From positions 52,697,546-52,761,545 of the forward strand of contig CM071600.1 in assembly GCA_036435485.1 (NCBI GenBank): a stretch of DNA of 64,000 nt. Direction: 5' to 3'. Positions within the stretch are counted from its first letter, which is position 1. Every line of letters begins with the position of its first letter. The DNA is from Saposhnikovia divaricata. Lineage: Eukaryota; Streptophyta; Magnoliopsida; Apiales; Apiaceae. Below are positions 11,445-22,722 of the stretch, one piece after another. The notes beneath the pieces were generated by a model. It was not told the DNA's origin and made no database searches. It saw nothing but the letters and a program-made list of their open reading frames with translations. The translations under genes were made by a program, and so were the position numbers.

Positions 11445-12422
11445 CAGTGGCGGAGGGAAAGGTGTGCAAGGTGTGTCATTTGACACACCATTATTTTTTA
11501 AAAAAAAATTCAATTTTTTTTTATTGTTGGGCCTCAATGGGCCGAGCTTACAAAGAAAGCCCCATACACATAATTAGAAAAGCCGGGGAAAGATTATCTA
11601 CAAAATAACAAACTTAGCCAGGGGAAAACACTTGTAGATGTGGCTCCGACATTTATATTACTAGTCTCAGGCTCTCAGCTGTGTTTGTTGGTTGTTGAGC
11701 TATATGCTTTTGATTCATTGGGCTTTAGATTCATCAAAATTTTTCAGTTTGATAAAGAAAAGACAAAGACTACAAAGTGTTTGTTGAAATATCGCAGTGA
11801 GTTTTTTTTTTTGAAAATCTCTTATTTCTTCCAGAGATCAGTGCTTGCTTCAACATTAGTACAATGAAAAGATCAAGTACCCGAGATATCTCAAATTTTT
11901 TTACCAACATTTGTTGATGTACTTGCACCTCTCCAAATGAATTTTCAAGTACTGAATTGCTATTCTTCGAGCATTTTCTTGAGAATTTTATCGTTTCTAT
12001 TTGAGAAGATGAGAGGTTTTGGGATTTAAAAAATCTTGTTGAGCTTTCAATGAAACTTTTTGAGACAGGAAAGTCTATGACTCATGAAAGGGTGTATTTG
12101 TTGTTAAAGTTAGTGTTGATTCTTCCTGTTGCAACTGCAAGTGTTGAGAGAGTGTTTTCTGGAATGACACAAGTGAAAGTTAAACTACACAATAGCATGG
12201 GAGATCAAATGTTGAATGATTGCTTGATTACTTATTAAGAGAGAGATTTGTTTTTGAATGTTAAGATGAGTGATATTATAGATAGGTATCAAAATATGAA
12301 AACTCGTCGAGAACAATTGTAATAACTTTTGAACACTTTTTATTATTATATGAATCAGTTTTTTTATCGTGTATGTCTTAAGTATTTGACACACCATAGG
12401 TAAAATCTTGTATCCGCCACTA
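11445..12422 (+). mobile_element. Deleted hAT element (978 bp) with transposase remnant
   Basis: The termini are CAGTGGCGGA and, in reverse, TAGTGGCGGA. The perfect 8-bp target duplication ACTACAAG is at 11437-11444 and 12423-12430. Both ends carry a TTTGACACACCAT subterminal motif. The interior keeps only the end of a transposase (see 11990-12322), so it is a deletion derivative of an autonomous hAT. Confidence 0.9.
11990..12322 (+). pseudogene. hAT transposase C-terminal dimerisation domain remnant
   Basis: The frame starting near 12050 reads VYLLLKLVLILPVATASVER and then VFSGM, the canonical hAT dimerisation signature, followed by GDQMLNDCLITY, a TAA at 12236-12238, and in the same frame the family-typical DLFLNV...QNMKTRREQL to a stop near 12320. 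Only about 110 codons of the usual several hundred remain, so it is inactive. The same region, differently degraded, is present in the hAT at 37941-39027. Confidence 0.8.
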
Positions 12423-12430
12423 ACTACAAG

Positions 12431-13777
12431 TATTGAAAGATGTGTTTAAAGACATATTTTCAAGATCAAGACTTGTGGTGAATCGTTTCTGGTGCAGAAA
12501 CAGAACCGATAGACATCGCGAAATGTGTTGATCGGCAACAATATCATCCTCAACATATATTATGTCCCGAGGAATAGTTAGAGTGAGTAGTATTTTTGAG
12601 AGGTTTATATTAAAAGATCATACAAGATTAATTTGAAATTTTCTATTTTTTTTTTGCACATCACTAAAACAATAGATCTTTACATCCGTACGATTGGATC
12701 TATGACTTGAGTTGGACATGAATTGTTGTTAAGAATCTGTCTCATAAATTCAAATAATCATACTCACACAGACATTTAATTTGATCCCTTGAACTCTTAA
12801 TCGTGAAAAGAGAAGAGGTAATTACGCAAAATTTAAATGAATTTGTAATAAATAATAATTTTTTGGTGTATTATTTTAAAGCATAGTTGTGGTATAGTAA
12901 CTTACCCAAAAAAAAAAAAGAATTTAGTTGTGGTATAGTAGGCATAACACCTCTATTCTTGAAGAATAAATTCATAATAAGATTCAAATACAAGTTGCCT
13001 GTTTTAGATTTCTGTTTAAGAGTACGATTTATAAATGTGTATTAAAAACATTACACCTTTTTCAGTTCTCCAACTCACTTCCAACTCATCTGTACTATCT
13101 CCTACTACTATAACATTGTCGATGGTGGGCATATAATATGTATCAATATCACATAAAACTTTCTGCACTTGTGAAGATATAGGTATAGGGATTTGTAGTA
13201 GATCAGCTAGTTGCATAGTTTCAGATATCTCGACACACTAGTATTTTTTATATTCTTTAGGCATATTAGGCAATAAAATTGCCATTATAGCTTTTTGTAG
13301 GTGGTGCAATCGTCCCAAATGTCGTCCCATTTTGAATACTAACTAGGTAGAAAATGAATAGAAACGCGGGGTATGGTAGTTAAGCTTCCAACTTAGGATT
13401 CTCGTGCCCTTAACAAGATCACAGTATGTAACTCTACTTTGATAGAGAGTTGTAATCCTCTCTTCTTCTCCTTTATGATGGAGATTCTGTAATTTAAACT
13501 TGGGAATTAACTAAAAATACATGATCTAGCGGAGCCTAAACAAAACTTCAGGCTCTTGTTAGTACACTTATTTTCGAGATCATCAACACTGTTAAATATG
13601 TATTGGGTACAAATGTATGATACATCATTACTAATACTAATCACTTGATTTTGGTAACTACAATACAACCTAATTCTCCTTCTCCGGAAAAGAATCCCCG
13701 TTGACTTTGGAATCATATACTATACATCAAGAAAATTAAAAATACATAAAAACATATGGAAATAATGACATGCATAC
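12431..13777. other. Non-coding flank with an ankyrin-gene fragment
   Basis: This is the downstream flank of the ankyrin gene. At about 12530-12578 the sequence GATCGGCAACAATATCATCC ... TATTATGTCCCGAGGA matches, in minus orientation, the end of exon 3 of the gene at 13778-16644, so a piece of a paralogue is stranded here. The rest shows no coding resemblance. The small ORFs at 13016-13216 and 13507-13716 have no recognisable motif. Confidence 0.5.
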
Positions 13778-16644
13778 TCAATCTTCATTCCTTTTCACTT
13801 GACGGTCATATACCAACTTGATCAATAGAACAATGACGAAAATAAAGAAGAAGGAACCGATGAGGCAAACGGTAATGGCAAGGGATGGTGAATGGGATAA
13901 CACCACATATGTTCCGGTAATAAAAGTCAACATCATCGCCACAACGGAAATAATATTTAGCCCAACTGATGCAGCATTGAGTTTTGACACTTGTTGGGGA
14001 TCTTCATACATAGATTCAAGAAAATAGAGAAATAAAGAACATGTTGATAGTAGGAAAGCTAATGCATCTGATACCATAAATGCATTAAAAGCTGCCTTTT
14101 TTGAGAGAACCACCAATCCTTCGTCTGCTTCTCCACTTTGCCGGAGACCACCCGGCATCGTAAATCCCACAGTAAAAGTTACCGTGGTTATAAGTGTAGC
14201 AACTACTATTTGGGTGCTGGTCCTCTTTTTGTACCTTTCTAGATCTTTTTTCATCTGTGCACGCTTTTCGTCTATCAATACTTTTGCATATTTATTAAAT
14301 TCCACATCTTTTGTCTCTCGTTTACTTGGGAGCACCAAACTTTCTAAAATATCCGTTTTCTTCTTCATGTTTTTACGCCAAAATTTTCGAGATTGATTAG
14401 TCTGGACATCGTCAAGTGCAATTTTAATTTTTACCTATAAATAAAAAAAACAACCAATAATGCATATTATCTTATTTCGATACATATGACTGTCGTGAGA
14501 CTTTACAAACTAGTTTATCATAATGTTTATACATATCAAGTCAATGTAATAAATTCATTCCTCGGTGTCGTTGATGCAACAATGTAAAGTGTAAATTTTA
14601 ACTACAGCAAAGAGATAACCATTTTGCACTACTTTGTTATTTTTCTATTAAGATAGGATGAAATACTAATTTTCATAAATTAGTAAAAACAAAAAGTGAA
14701 GGTTTTACATACCTGATCGGCAATAATATCATCCGTATAATACAACATGTCCCGAGGAGTCCAATTCCTCTTGTTTCTCACCATTGTATCAAGTCCTTTA
14801 TGTTTTATGAGTTCTGGAATAAAACATCCATGAGATATAAGTAGATGGAGAGGTGTGTCGCCATTGATATCTTGTTGTTTCAAAATATTGTCCTTATACT
14901 TTTCGGGACAACATTTCAAAATGCCTTGTATCATCTCCTTTTTATTTTCAGCTGCTGCCAAATGTAATATATTTCGACAATTACTATTAATAGCAGTATA
15001 TGCTGAAGATGAAGTTGGCCATAGTTCCATAAGTCGTATCACTGTAGAAGTATATCCTTTTTCAGCAGCTACAAGAAGTGGTGTTTGAACCATATCTCGG
15101 TAAACGAATTGGTACCCTGAATCTTTTTGCGCCTCTATTATGGCATCAAGTATTGAATCAAATTCGTGATAAGCTGCGTAGTGAAGTGGTGTCCACCCTT
15201 CATCTTCAGCAAAAGTTGCAAGGTGTTTGGCATCTCCCAAGAGACGTAATACAGAGTCTGAAAAAAATTAATTTTCATTAGAGGATAACTCTTCCTCTGT
15301 ATCTGATGTCTTTGTTATATATTCACGATAAAATTTAATAATATTTATCATATGTTACGTACGTAACTAATTATTGAAGTGCAGATATGATAATCCATAC
15401 CTTTATCACGCCTTTTAATAGCAAGAATTAAAGCTGCTGCACCTTTGTGACCACCACCATCGTAAGTTTTAGACAGTAATTCGACAATATCCGTTTTCTC
15501 CTCATCGATGGCTTTATAGATTAAACGCATGAGACCATTTATTTTACTTCGACGACCATCTTGATAGGCTGGATCTTCTTTCAATATTAGATCAACCGCG
15601 TTCACATTATTTTTCATTACTGACAGTTCTAAGACAGTGCGTCCAGACTCGTCAGTTTGATTAAATAAAGCTTCAAAACTTAGATGTAGCACATCTGGTG
15701 GAGTACGTTTGGCTGCATTGATGATCATCCTAATCACATCTATATCTTTTTCCTTTGCTGCAAGTGAAGTGAAAATATTTTGAGCAATTAACTATTGAGC
15801 TGCTTATCAATTTTATATTTTCTATACAAATTCAGTTTTTCTTTACTATAATCTCTGTAGGAGTGTGTCTATAATAAAAACCACTAAAATCAATTCAGTT
15901 CAATAAGACATTTGTAAAGAAAAAGCAGCAAGCAAAAAAATAAAAGGTGTTAATAATTGGTGGTAGGGAGTCAGCAACTCAGCACATAGGGAGTAGTCCA
16001 TATATACCTTTGTGGACATTGAGAATAGCGGCATGTAAAGCAGTAGTACCGCCAGGGCCGTGCAAAGATGGAGCGGTGCAAGTTGTAAGGATTATCTTCA
16101 CTATATCCATGTACCCTTGTTCCACAGCTAGGTACACTGGTGTTTTACCCACTTCATTTTGCAGATGTGAAGCAATTGGATCGGCCTCTACTAATAGCTT
16201 AACAATAGAAGCATGACCTTTCTCAGCTGCTAAATGTAAGGCGGTGTTCAACCATAAATCAGCGTGCCTAAGGAAAGCTTGAAAAGAAGTAAATGGATTA
16301 TCATTAGCTGAAGAAGTAGGGATATGTCTGGCTGCATCAATGAGGAGCTCAGCCACTTGAGTGTGTCCAAAATATGAGGCCCAGGCAAGTGCAGTCTTTA
16401 TTTGATCATCCAGCTTGACTAAAAGGTTTTTGTGTGCAAGCTTCCTCAAAATGAATCGCACACGTTCTGGATTTCCATTTGTAGATTCGACGTGAAGGAT
16501 AGTTGCTTTGCGTAGGCGATGCCAAATATTAGCTCCCCTCTCCAATTTATCATATTCGTGCAGCTTATCAGCTTGCATCTCCAATGCAGCTATGGCATCA
16601 ACATCTCCGGCAATGGCAGCATTATACAAATTATCCAGATTCAT
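13778..16644 (-). CDS. ACD6-like ankyrin-repeat membrane protein with PGG domain
   Basis: Four exons on the minus strand: 16644-16008, 15757-15401, 15257-14713 and 14434-13778. All introns are GT-AG (for example AAG|GTATAT, TTGCAG|CA, CAG|GTATGT) and the phases join cleanly to 731 codons. Ankyrin repeats run from about residue 85 to 500 (NTALHLAAEKGHASIVKLLV, WTPLHYAAYHEFD, NILHLAAAENKKEM, DTPLHLLISHG). The PGG domain follows, with the MPGG motif at 606-609 and four hydrophobic segments near 587-605, 631-651, 669-691 and 696-721, then a basic tail. This is the architecture of the plant ACD6/ITN1 family, plasma-membrane proteins linked in characterised members to immune or stress signalling. 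The exact role of this copy is inference. Related fragments lie at about 12.5 kb and 48.8-49.8 kb. Confidence 0.88.
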
Positions 16645-17308
16645 AACTATATATTATTCTACCAGGGCTCCTGGCTAAATATTGATAGAAGAAACTGCAT
16701 CCAGGAGGTAGTTACTTAATTTTCTCTCTCTGTATGTACAGGCGAGGCTTCCTCCTCACTCACCTACTTTCCCATTCCCCAGGCGAGGCTTGCCCTAGCT
16801 CACTCACCTACTTTCCCATTCCCCATTCCACCTACTTTCTTTTTAATGATTATATTCTACTTTTTTAACTTTTCAAAATGAATCTTACTTGGATTTTTTT
16901 TTTTTTTGACAACTACTTGGATTTACTTGTTTCTTTTATTAAGTGATTTATTATTAAAAAAGTAATTTTAAGTGACTTGAATGTGTACGTCACTTATTTT
17001 CATTTGGCAACTTGAGATCATAAAATGAATCATTTATCCTTCTAAACATAATTTCTATTAATATTAAGTTATTTTTTTTATTTTTATATGTTATAAGTTA
17101 CACAAAACTAATAAGTTTATCCCTATCGATAGTAATTTATAATACAAAATCTACTTATTCTTATAAGTGATGAAAACTCAAAAGTAAATTATTAAGGCAA
17201 ATCAAACTTTTACTTTTATTTATTATTTTTTGAAATTCAAACCTTTACTTTTACTTTTACTTTTACCTTTTCTTTTGAAATTGCATATAATGTGAATCCA
17301 AGCACCAA
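16645..17308. other. Upstream region of the ankyrin gene, no gene seen
   Basis: 5' flank of the minus-strand gene. A 44-bp segment (AGGCGAGGCTT...CTCACTCACCTACTTTCCC) is duplicated side by side at about 16740-16825, with a partial third copy of its end. Beyond that the sequence is AT-rich with no clear repeat boundary until the Helitron end at 17309. I could not place a TATA box with confidence. Confidence 0.5.
16740..16830. repeat. 44-bp tandem duplication upstream of the ankyrin gene
   Basis: Two adjacent copies differ only in the middle (CTTCCTCCTCACTC versus CTTGCCCTAGCTCACTC) and share the CACCTACTTTCCCATTCCCC tail. The position, about 100 bp before the start codon, could be in the 5' leader or core promoter. 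Confidence 0.65.
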
Positions 17309-17432
17309 TCTATACTATCTACACTATTATATCCTTATTATATCATTTATATGTAATAAGCGTAAGAGGAATATTATCATAATTTTGGTTTGGTCATTGT
17401 ACTACCAAAATAATCTCAACCGTCGAATTTAA

Positions 17433-19516
17433 TATTTTTAAAAATAGACGATCAAGATTATATCATATTAAAAAAGAAATTGTAATCTAAAAATGATATC
17501 ATTAAAAAAGGTTGTATTGGAATTGAATTTTAAAAAGAAAATTATAATATGAAAAGGATAAAATCATAATTGAATGTGTAAAACCTAATATATATCAATT
17601 TTTTTAATAACAATTTGATACGTAATAACATATAAATATTAAAGTTTTAATATATTTAATATATATTAAAAAAAGACCATGGGATTGTAAGAGCATCTCC
17701 AAGAGACTCCTAAATTCATTCTTCAAAATAATATAAATAAGTGGCTCTTAGCAAGTTATTACATAGGTTTATGTGTCAAAGTCCAACAATCCTCTTTATA
17801 TTAGCTCTTTATTTATAATTTATTCATAAATTGACCCCACTATAACCACAAGTTGTGCAAGAAATGGTGGACATGTATATTTTATTATTAAAATACAACT
17901 TAAGAGCTACTAGAGGCTCTTAGAAATGAGGAGAGAGAAGAGGCTCTTAGTGTTTTTAAGAATCAGGAATGCATAATCTAGGTTGACGTCGATCGTAATA
18001 AATTATCTTAAATTTTTAATTTTTAATCTTTTTTAATAAAATAAAATCTTGAAGTACCAAGTTGTAAAATAATATTTAATATTAAATTAATATTAAATAT
18101 TTAATATTAATTTAATATTAATATTAAATTAATATTAAATATTAATATTTAAAAATAGACGATCAAGATTATATCATATTAAAAAAGAAATTGTAATCTA
18201 AAAATGATATCATTAAAAAAGGTTGTATTGGAATTGAATTTTAAAAAGAAAATTATAATATGAAAAGGATAAAATCATAATTGAATGTGTAAAACCTAAT
18301 ATATATCAATTTTTTTAATAACAATTTGATACGTAATAACATATAAATATTAAAGTTTTAATATATTTAATATATATTAAAAAAAGACCATGGGATTGTA
18401 AGAGCATCTCCAAGAGACTCCTAAATTCATTCTTCAAAATAATATAAATAAGTGGCTCTTAGCAAGTTATTACATAGGTTTATGTGTCAAAGTCCAACAA
18501 TCCTCTTTATATTAGCTCTTTATTTATAATTTATTCATAAATTGACCCCACTATAACCACAAGTTGTGCAAGAAATGGTGGACATGTATATTTTATTATT
18601 AAAATACAACTTAAGAGCTACTAGAGGCTCTTAGAAATGAGGAGAGAGAAGAGGCTCTTAGTGTTTTTAAGAATCAGGAATGCATAATCTAGGTTGACGT
18701 CGATCGTAATAAATTATCTTAAATTTTTAATTTTTAATCTTTTTTAATAAAATAAAATCTTGAAGTACCAAGTTGTAAAATAATATTTAATATTAAATTA
18801 ATATTAAATATTTAATATTAATTTAATATTAATATTAAATTAATATTAAATATTAATATTTAAAAATAGACGATCAAGATTATATCATATTAAAAAAGAA
18901 ATTGTAATCTAAAAATGATATCATTAAAAAAGGTTGTATTGGAATTGAATTTTAAAAAGAAAATTATAATATGAAAAGGATAAAATCATAATTGAATGTG
19001 TAAAACCTAATATATATCAATTTTTTTAATAACAATTTGATACGTAATAACATATAAATATTAAAGTTTTAATATATTTAATATATATTAAAAAAAGACC
19101 ATGGGATTGTAAGAGCATCTCCAAGAGACTCCTAAATTCATTCTTCAAAATAATATAAATAAGTGGCTCTTAGCAAGTTATTACATAGGTTTATGTGTCA
19201 AAGTCCAACAATCCTCTTTATATTAGCTCTTTATTTATAATTTATTCATAAATTGACCCCACTATAACCACAAGTTGTGCAAGAAATGGTGGACATGTAT
19301 ATTTTATTATTAAAATACAACTTAAGAGCTACTAGAGGCTCTTAGAAATGAGGAGAGAGAAGAGGCTCTTAGTGTTTTTAAGAATCAGGAATGCATAATC
19401 TAGGTTGACGTCGATCGTAATAAATTATCTTAAATTTTTAATTTTTAATCTTTTTTAATAAAATAAAATCTTGAAGTACCAAGTTGTAAAATAATATTTA
19501 ATATTAAATTAATATT
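17433..19516. repeat. Three near-identical tandem copies of a 711-bp unit
   Basis: AAAATAGACGATC begins at 17441, 18152 and 18863, exactly 711 bp apart, and I see no substitutions between copies through the compared stretches. The unit starts in Helitron sequence and ends inside the MITE, in an AT-only stretch (AATATTAAATTAATATT). Thus the MITE left end occurs three times but its right end once. The copies must be very recent, or an assembly artefact. Confidence 0.92.
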
Positions 19517-19734
19517 TAATATTGTTATTTTAATTAATTAATTTTACATAACTTTATTCTGGTAATATAATATAAGAGTAGCTATATTATTAATTGAATT
19601 TATTATTAATCTTTTATAGATACTTTTTAAATATGAATTAAAGGAGTCCTAAGAGTCTCTTGGAGCAACATTTTTATTCTCTCTCCTCATTTTTTGAGTT
19701 AAGAGCTTGAATAGAGAATCTCTTGGAGATGCTC
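17691..19734. mobile_element. Harbinger/Tourist-type MITE expanded by internal tandem duplication
   Basis: The left terminus GAGCATCTCCAAGAGACTC matches the right terminus read in reverse (GAGCATCTCCAAGAGATTC), with TAA duplicated on both flanks (17688-17690 and 19735-19737). It is 2044 bp long; removing two extra 711-bp units gives about 622 bp, a reasonable size for this MITE type. No coding capacity. Confidence 0.8.
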
Positions 19735-20824
19735 TAAGTAAAAAAGAGATAGCAGCCACGTATCCATCAACAATGATGATAGATACAGACAACAAAACAT
19801 AACACAAAAATTTAAACTACAATGATGTACGTAAATTAGATCCAAATTAATTCATATCGAATTATTAATATCTTACTATTGATATTCAACTATAACTACG
19901 TATACCTACTACCGTGAAATTATTCGAAGTTAATATTTTAAAAATAGACGATCAAGATTATATCATATTAAAAATAATTATAATCTAAAAGGGGGATATA
20001 ATTAAAAATATTGTATTAGATTTTAAAAATGAAATTATAATGTGAAAATGATATAATTAAAAAAGAATACAACTGAATTTTATTTATTTATTTATTAATA
20101 TTGAAAAAAGGTTCATATTTATTATTTGGGCTCTAACTCGAGATCTAGATATCAGATTTTGATGATTTATTAGACCACACAAAACTCATAAAATTATCTT
20201 TAATTTATTGATGATTTACCAATTATTATCAAAATGGAAACACTCAGAACCTCAAGATTTACGAATTTTTACATTAATCCTATTCAGTGTAGAAGACCTA
20301 TATTAATAATCCTATTAAATGTGAAAATCAAATTATATATAATTTAAATCATTGACATACATTTTTTGGTATTTCAATATAAATACACTTTTTACTTTAT
20401 ATGCTAAAAAATAAAAAAAATATGCTAGATCCAATGTTTTTCATTTATCTATTTTATTATCTAACGATTCTTATTTATTTTGTCATATTGAAAACAAGAC
20501 TATCAACTATCAAAATTTTGAAAAAATCACTCTTACACGTAATATTAAAATCGTATTTAGTTGTTAGTAGAACTATCTTTAAATAATAATAATGGTATTT
20601 TGATATTCAAAACAAAACACAAGTAAATTTTATAAATAGAATAGAATTTTCAACGTGAAAATCATCAATTTCTTCTATCTTTTGTTTCTACGTAGATTTA
20701 ATTGAAAAATAATTCTTAAACCTTCACTAAATTAATGATTATTTTCTCAATTTCGAGTGCACTGTAAAATCAAAATAAAATTTTAAGAATTCAATACAGT
20801 GCATAAATATTGAATTGAACGTAC

Positions 20825-20829
<5 letters not shown>

Positions 20830-20908
<79 letters not shown>
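20830..20908. repeat. (AT)n microsatellite, about 79 bp
   Basis: Uninterrupted AT dinucleotides within the Helitron. A shorter (AT)n lies at the equivalent place in the next Helitron copy (about 22060-22088), so the repeat pre-dates their separation. Confidence 0.95.
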
Positions 20909-20912
<4 letters not shown>

Positions 20913-21023
20913 TTTTTAACAACAATTTGATATGTAAATTAATAACACATAAATATTTAAAAAAAATTAATATAATTATAAATATTGAAAAAGGGACCGT
21001 GCATTGCACGGGTTATAGGCTAG

Positions 21024-22201
21024 TATATAATAAACATAAGAGAGATCTTATCCATAATTTTGGTCACTGTACTATTATAATAATCTCAACCGTCGATTCT
21101 AATATTTTAAAAATAGACGATCAAGATTATATCATATCAAAAAATAAATTATAATCTAAAAAAGATATATATAACTAAAAAATTTTGTATTAGAATTGGA
21201 TTTAAAAAAAAATTATAATATGAAAAGGATACAATTAAAAAATGAGACAATTGAATTTTATTTTATTTTATTAATTTTAAAAAATGTTCATATCTACTAT
21301 TTGGGCACTTTCTCGAAATCTAGAAATCAGATTTGGATGATTTTATAACCCATGCGAACCTCATAAATTATCTTTAATTTATTGATGATTTAGCAATTAT
21401 TATCAAAGTGAAAACAATCAGAATCTTAAGAGAAAATATAATTACAAATTTTTACAATTAATCCTATGCAGTATAAAAGACCTACATTGATAATACTATT
21501 AAATGTAGAAAAACTAATTATATATGATTTAAAGCATTAACATATATTTTTTCATAGTTCTATATAAATACACTTTTTAGTTTACATGTTAAAATATAAA
21601 ATATTTTTTTATGCTAGATCCAACATTTTTCATTTATCTATTTTAAGATCTAACGGTTCTTTTTTATTTTATCTTACTGAAGACTAGACTAGCTACTACC
21701 AAAGTTTTGGATAAAATCACTCTTATACTTATTATTAAAACTGTATTTTGTTGTTAGTAGAACTATTTTTCAAATAATAAAAAGGGTATTTTTAAAGTAG
21801 ATCTTATTATTTTTCAAACAATAAGAAGGGTATTTTTAAAACGAAATATAAATAGATCTCATAAATCGAATAGAATTTTTAAGTAAAAAACCGTCAGTTT
21901 CTTCTCTCTTTTATTTTTGCATAGTTTTAATTGAAAAATAATTATTAAATCATCACTCGGTTAAAGATTATTTTCTTAATTTTATGTTGGCTATAAATTC
22001 GTCCAAATCAAATTTTAAGAATTCAAGATAAAGCACAAATATTAAATTGAACGTGTAAAATCTGTATATATATATATATATATATATCTATATCAATTTC
22101 AACAATTTGATATGTGTATTAATAACATATAAATATTAAAAAAATTAATATAATTATATATATTAAAAAAGGAGTCGTGCGTTGTACGGGTTATAAGCTA
22201 G
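21024..22201 (+). mobile_element. Second Helitron copy, 5' truncated
   Basis: It begins directly at the 3' end of the preceding Helitron and is recognisably similar to it throughout (AAAAATAGACGATC block, ATGCTAGATCCAA block, AT microsatellite). It ends GTCGTGCGTTGTACGGGTTATAAGCTAG (positions about 22174-22201) followed by T. The TCTATACTATC start is missing, so it is truncated or a head-to-tail insertion next to a Helitron end, which this class is known to do. Confidence 0.65.
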
Positions 22202-22207
22202 TATATA

Positions 22208-22645
22208 TCTATACTATCTATACTATAATAAATGAAAGGGGGTATAGTTTGTAGTTTGGTTAACCCTTTTTTTTTTGTTATCCCCTATTTTTGATTATCC
22301 CTCATTCACAACCGTTAGATCTTCAACTCAAATACATCATGACCGTTAGATACGACAACAATATTAAACGTTGTTATATATAGAGATCTAATGTTCGAAT
22401 CTCGCCGACAACATTTTAATATAAAATTAATACTAGATTATGTTATATAGAAAGGTTGAAGGTTCGATTCCCATCAACAGCATATTAATTTAGATTTAAT
22501 ACTAAAAAATATTTATATATAAAGGTTTAAAATTTGAATTCTCTCAACATATTAAAAGTAATTTTTATAATATTATATATACTAAAATATAAGTAAATTA
22601 AAAAAAATTAAAAGTAACCCATGCTTTGCACCGACTATAAGCTAG
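22208..22645 (+). mobile_element. Short non-autonomous Helitron (438 bp)
   Basis: It starts TCTATACTATCTATACTATA after an A and ends CCGACTATAAGCTAG before a T, as Helitrons do when inserted between A and T. The interior differs from the two preceding copies. The terminal hairpin (CATGCTTTGCACCG) is weak, so it may be an old copy. Confidence 0.7.
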
Positions 22646-22722
22646 TTTTAATTAATAAACGTCCACTTTGGCATTTCTAACAACCTAAAAGTTTATTACA
22701 AACTATACGCCTTTAGCCTCTC

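Larger units (their letters stand above)
17309..21023 (+). mobile_element. Composite Helitron-derived block
   Basis: The left end TCTATACTATCTACACTATT has the TC start typical of plant Helitrons. The right end has the hairpin CCGTGCA-T-TGCACGG (about 20997-21011) and GTTATAGGCTAG|T at 21023/21024, the CTRR-T terminus. A conserved internal block, AAAAATAGACGATCAAGATT, recurs at 17441, 18152, 18863, about 19940 and again at about 21112 in the next copy, so several related Helitrons are fused or nested here. No Rep/helicase coding sequence is present. The block contains the MITE at 17691-19734 and a long AT microsatellite. Confidence 0.65.

Noticed and set aside
13016..13216. 66-codon minus-strand ORF as a gene
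   Set aside because: No known domain, no splice context, and it is not conserved beside the ankyrin paralogue; could be random.
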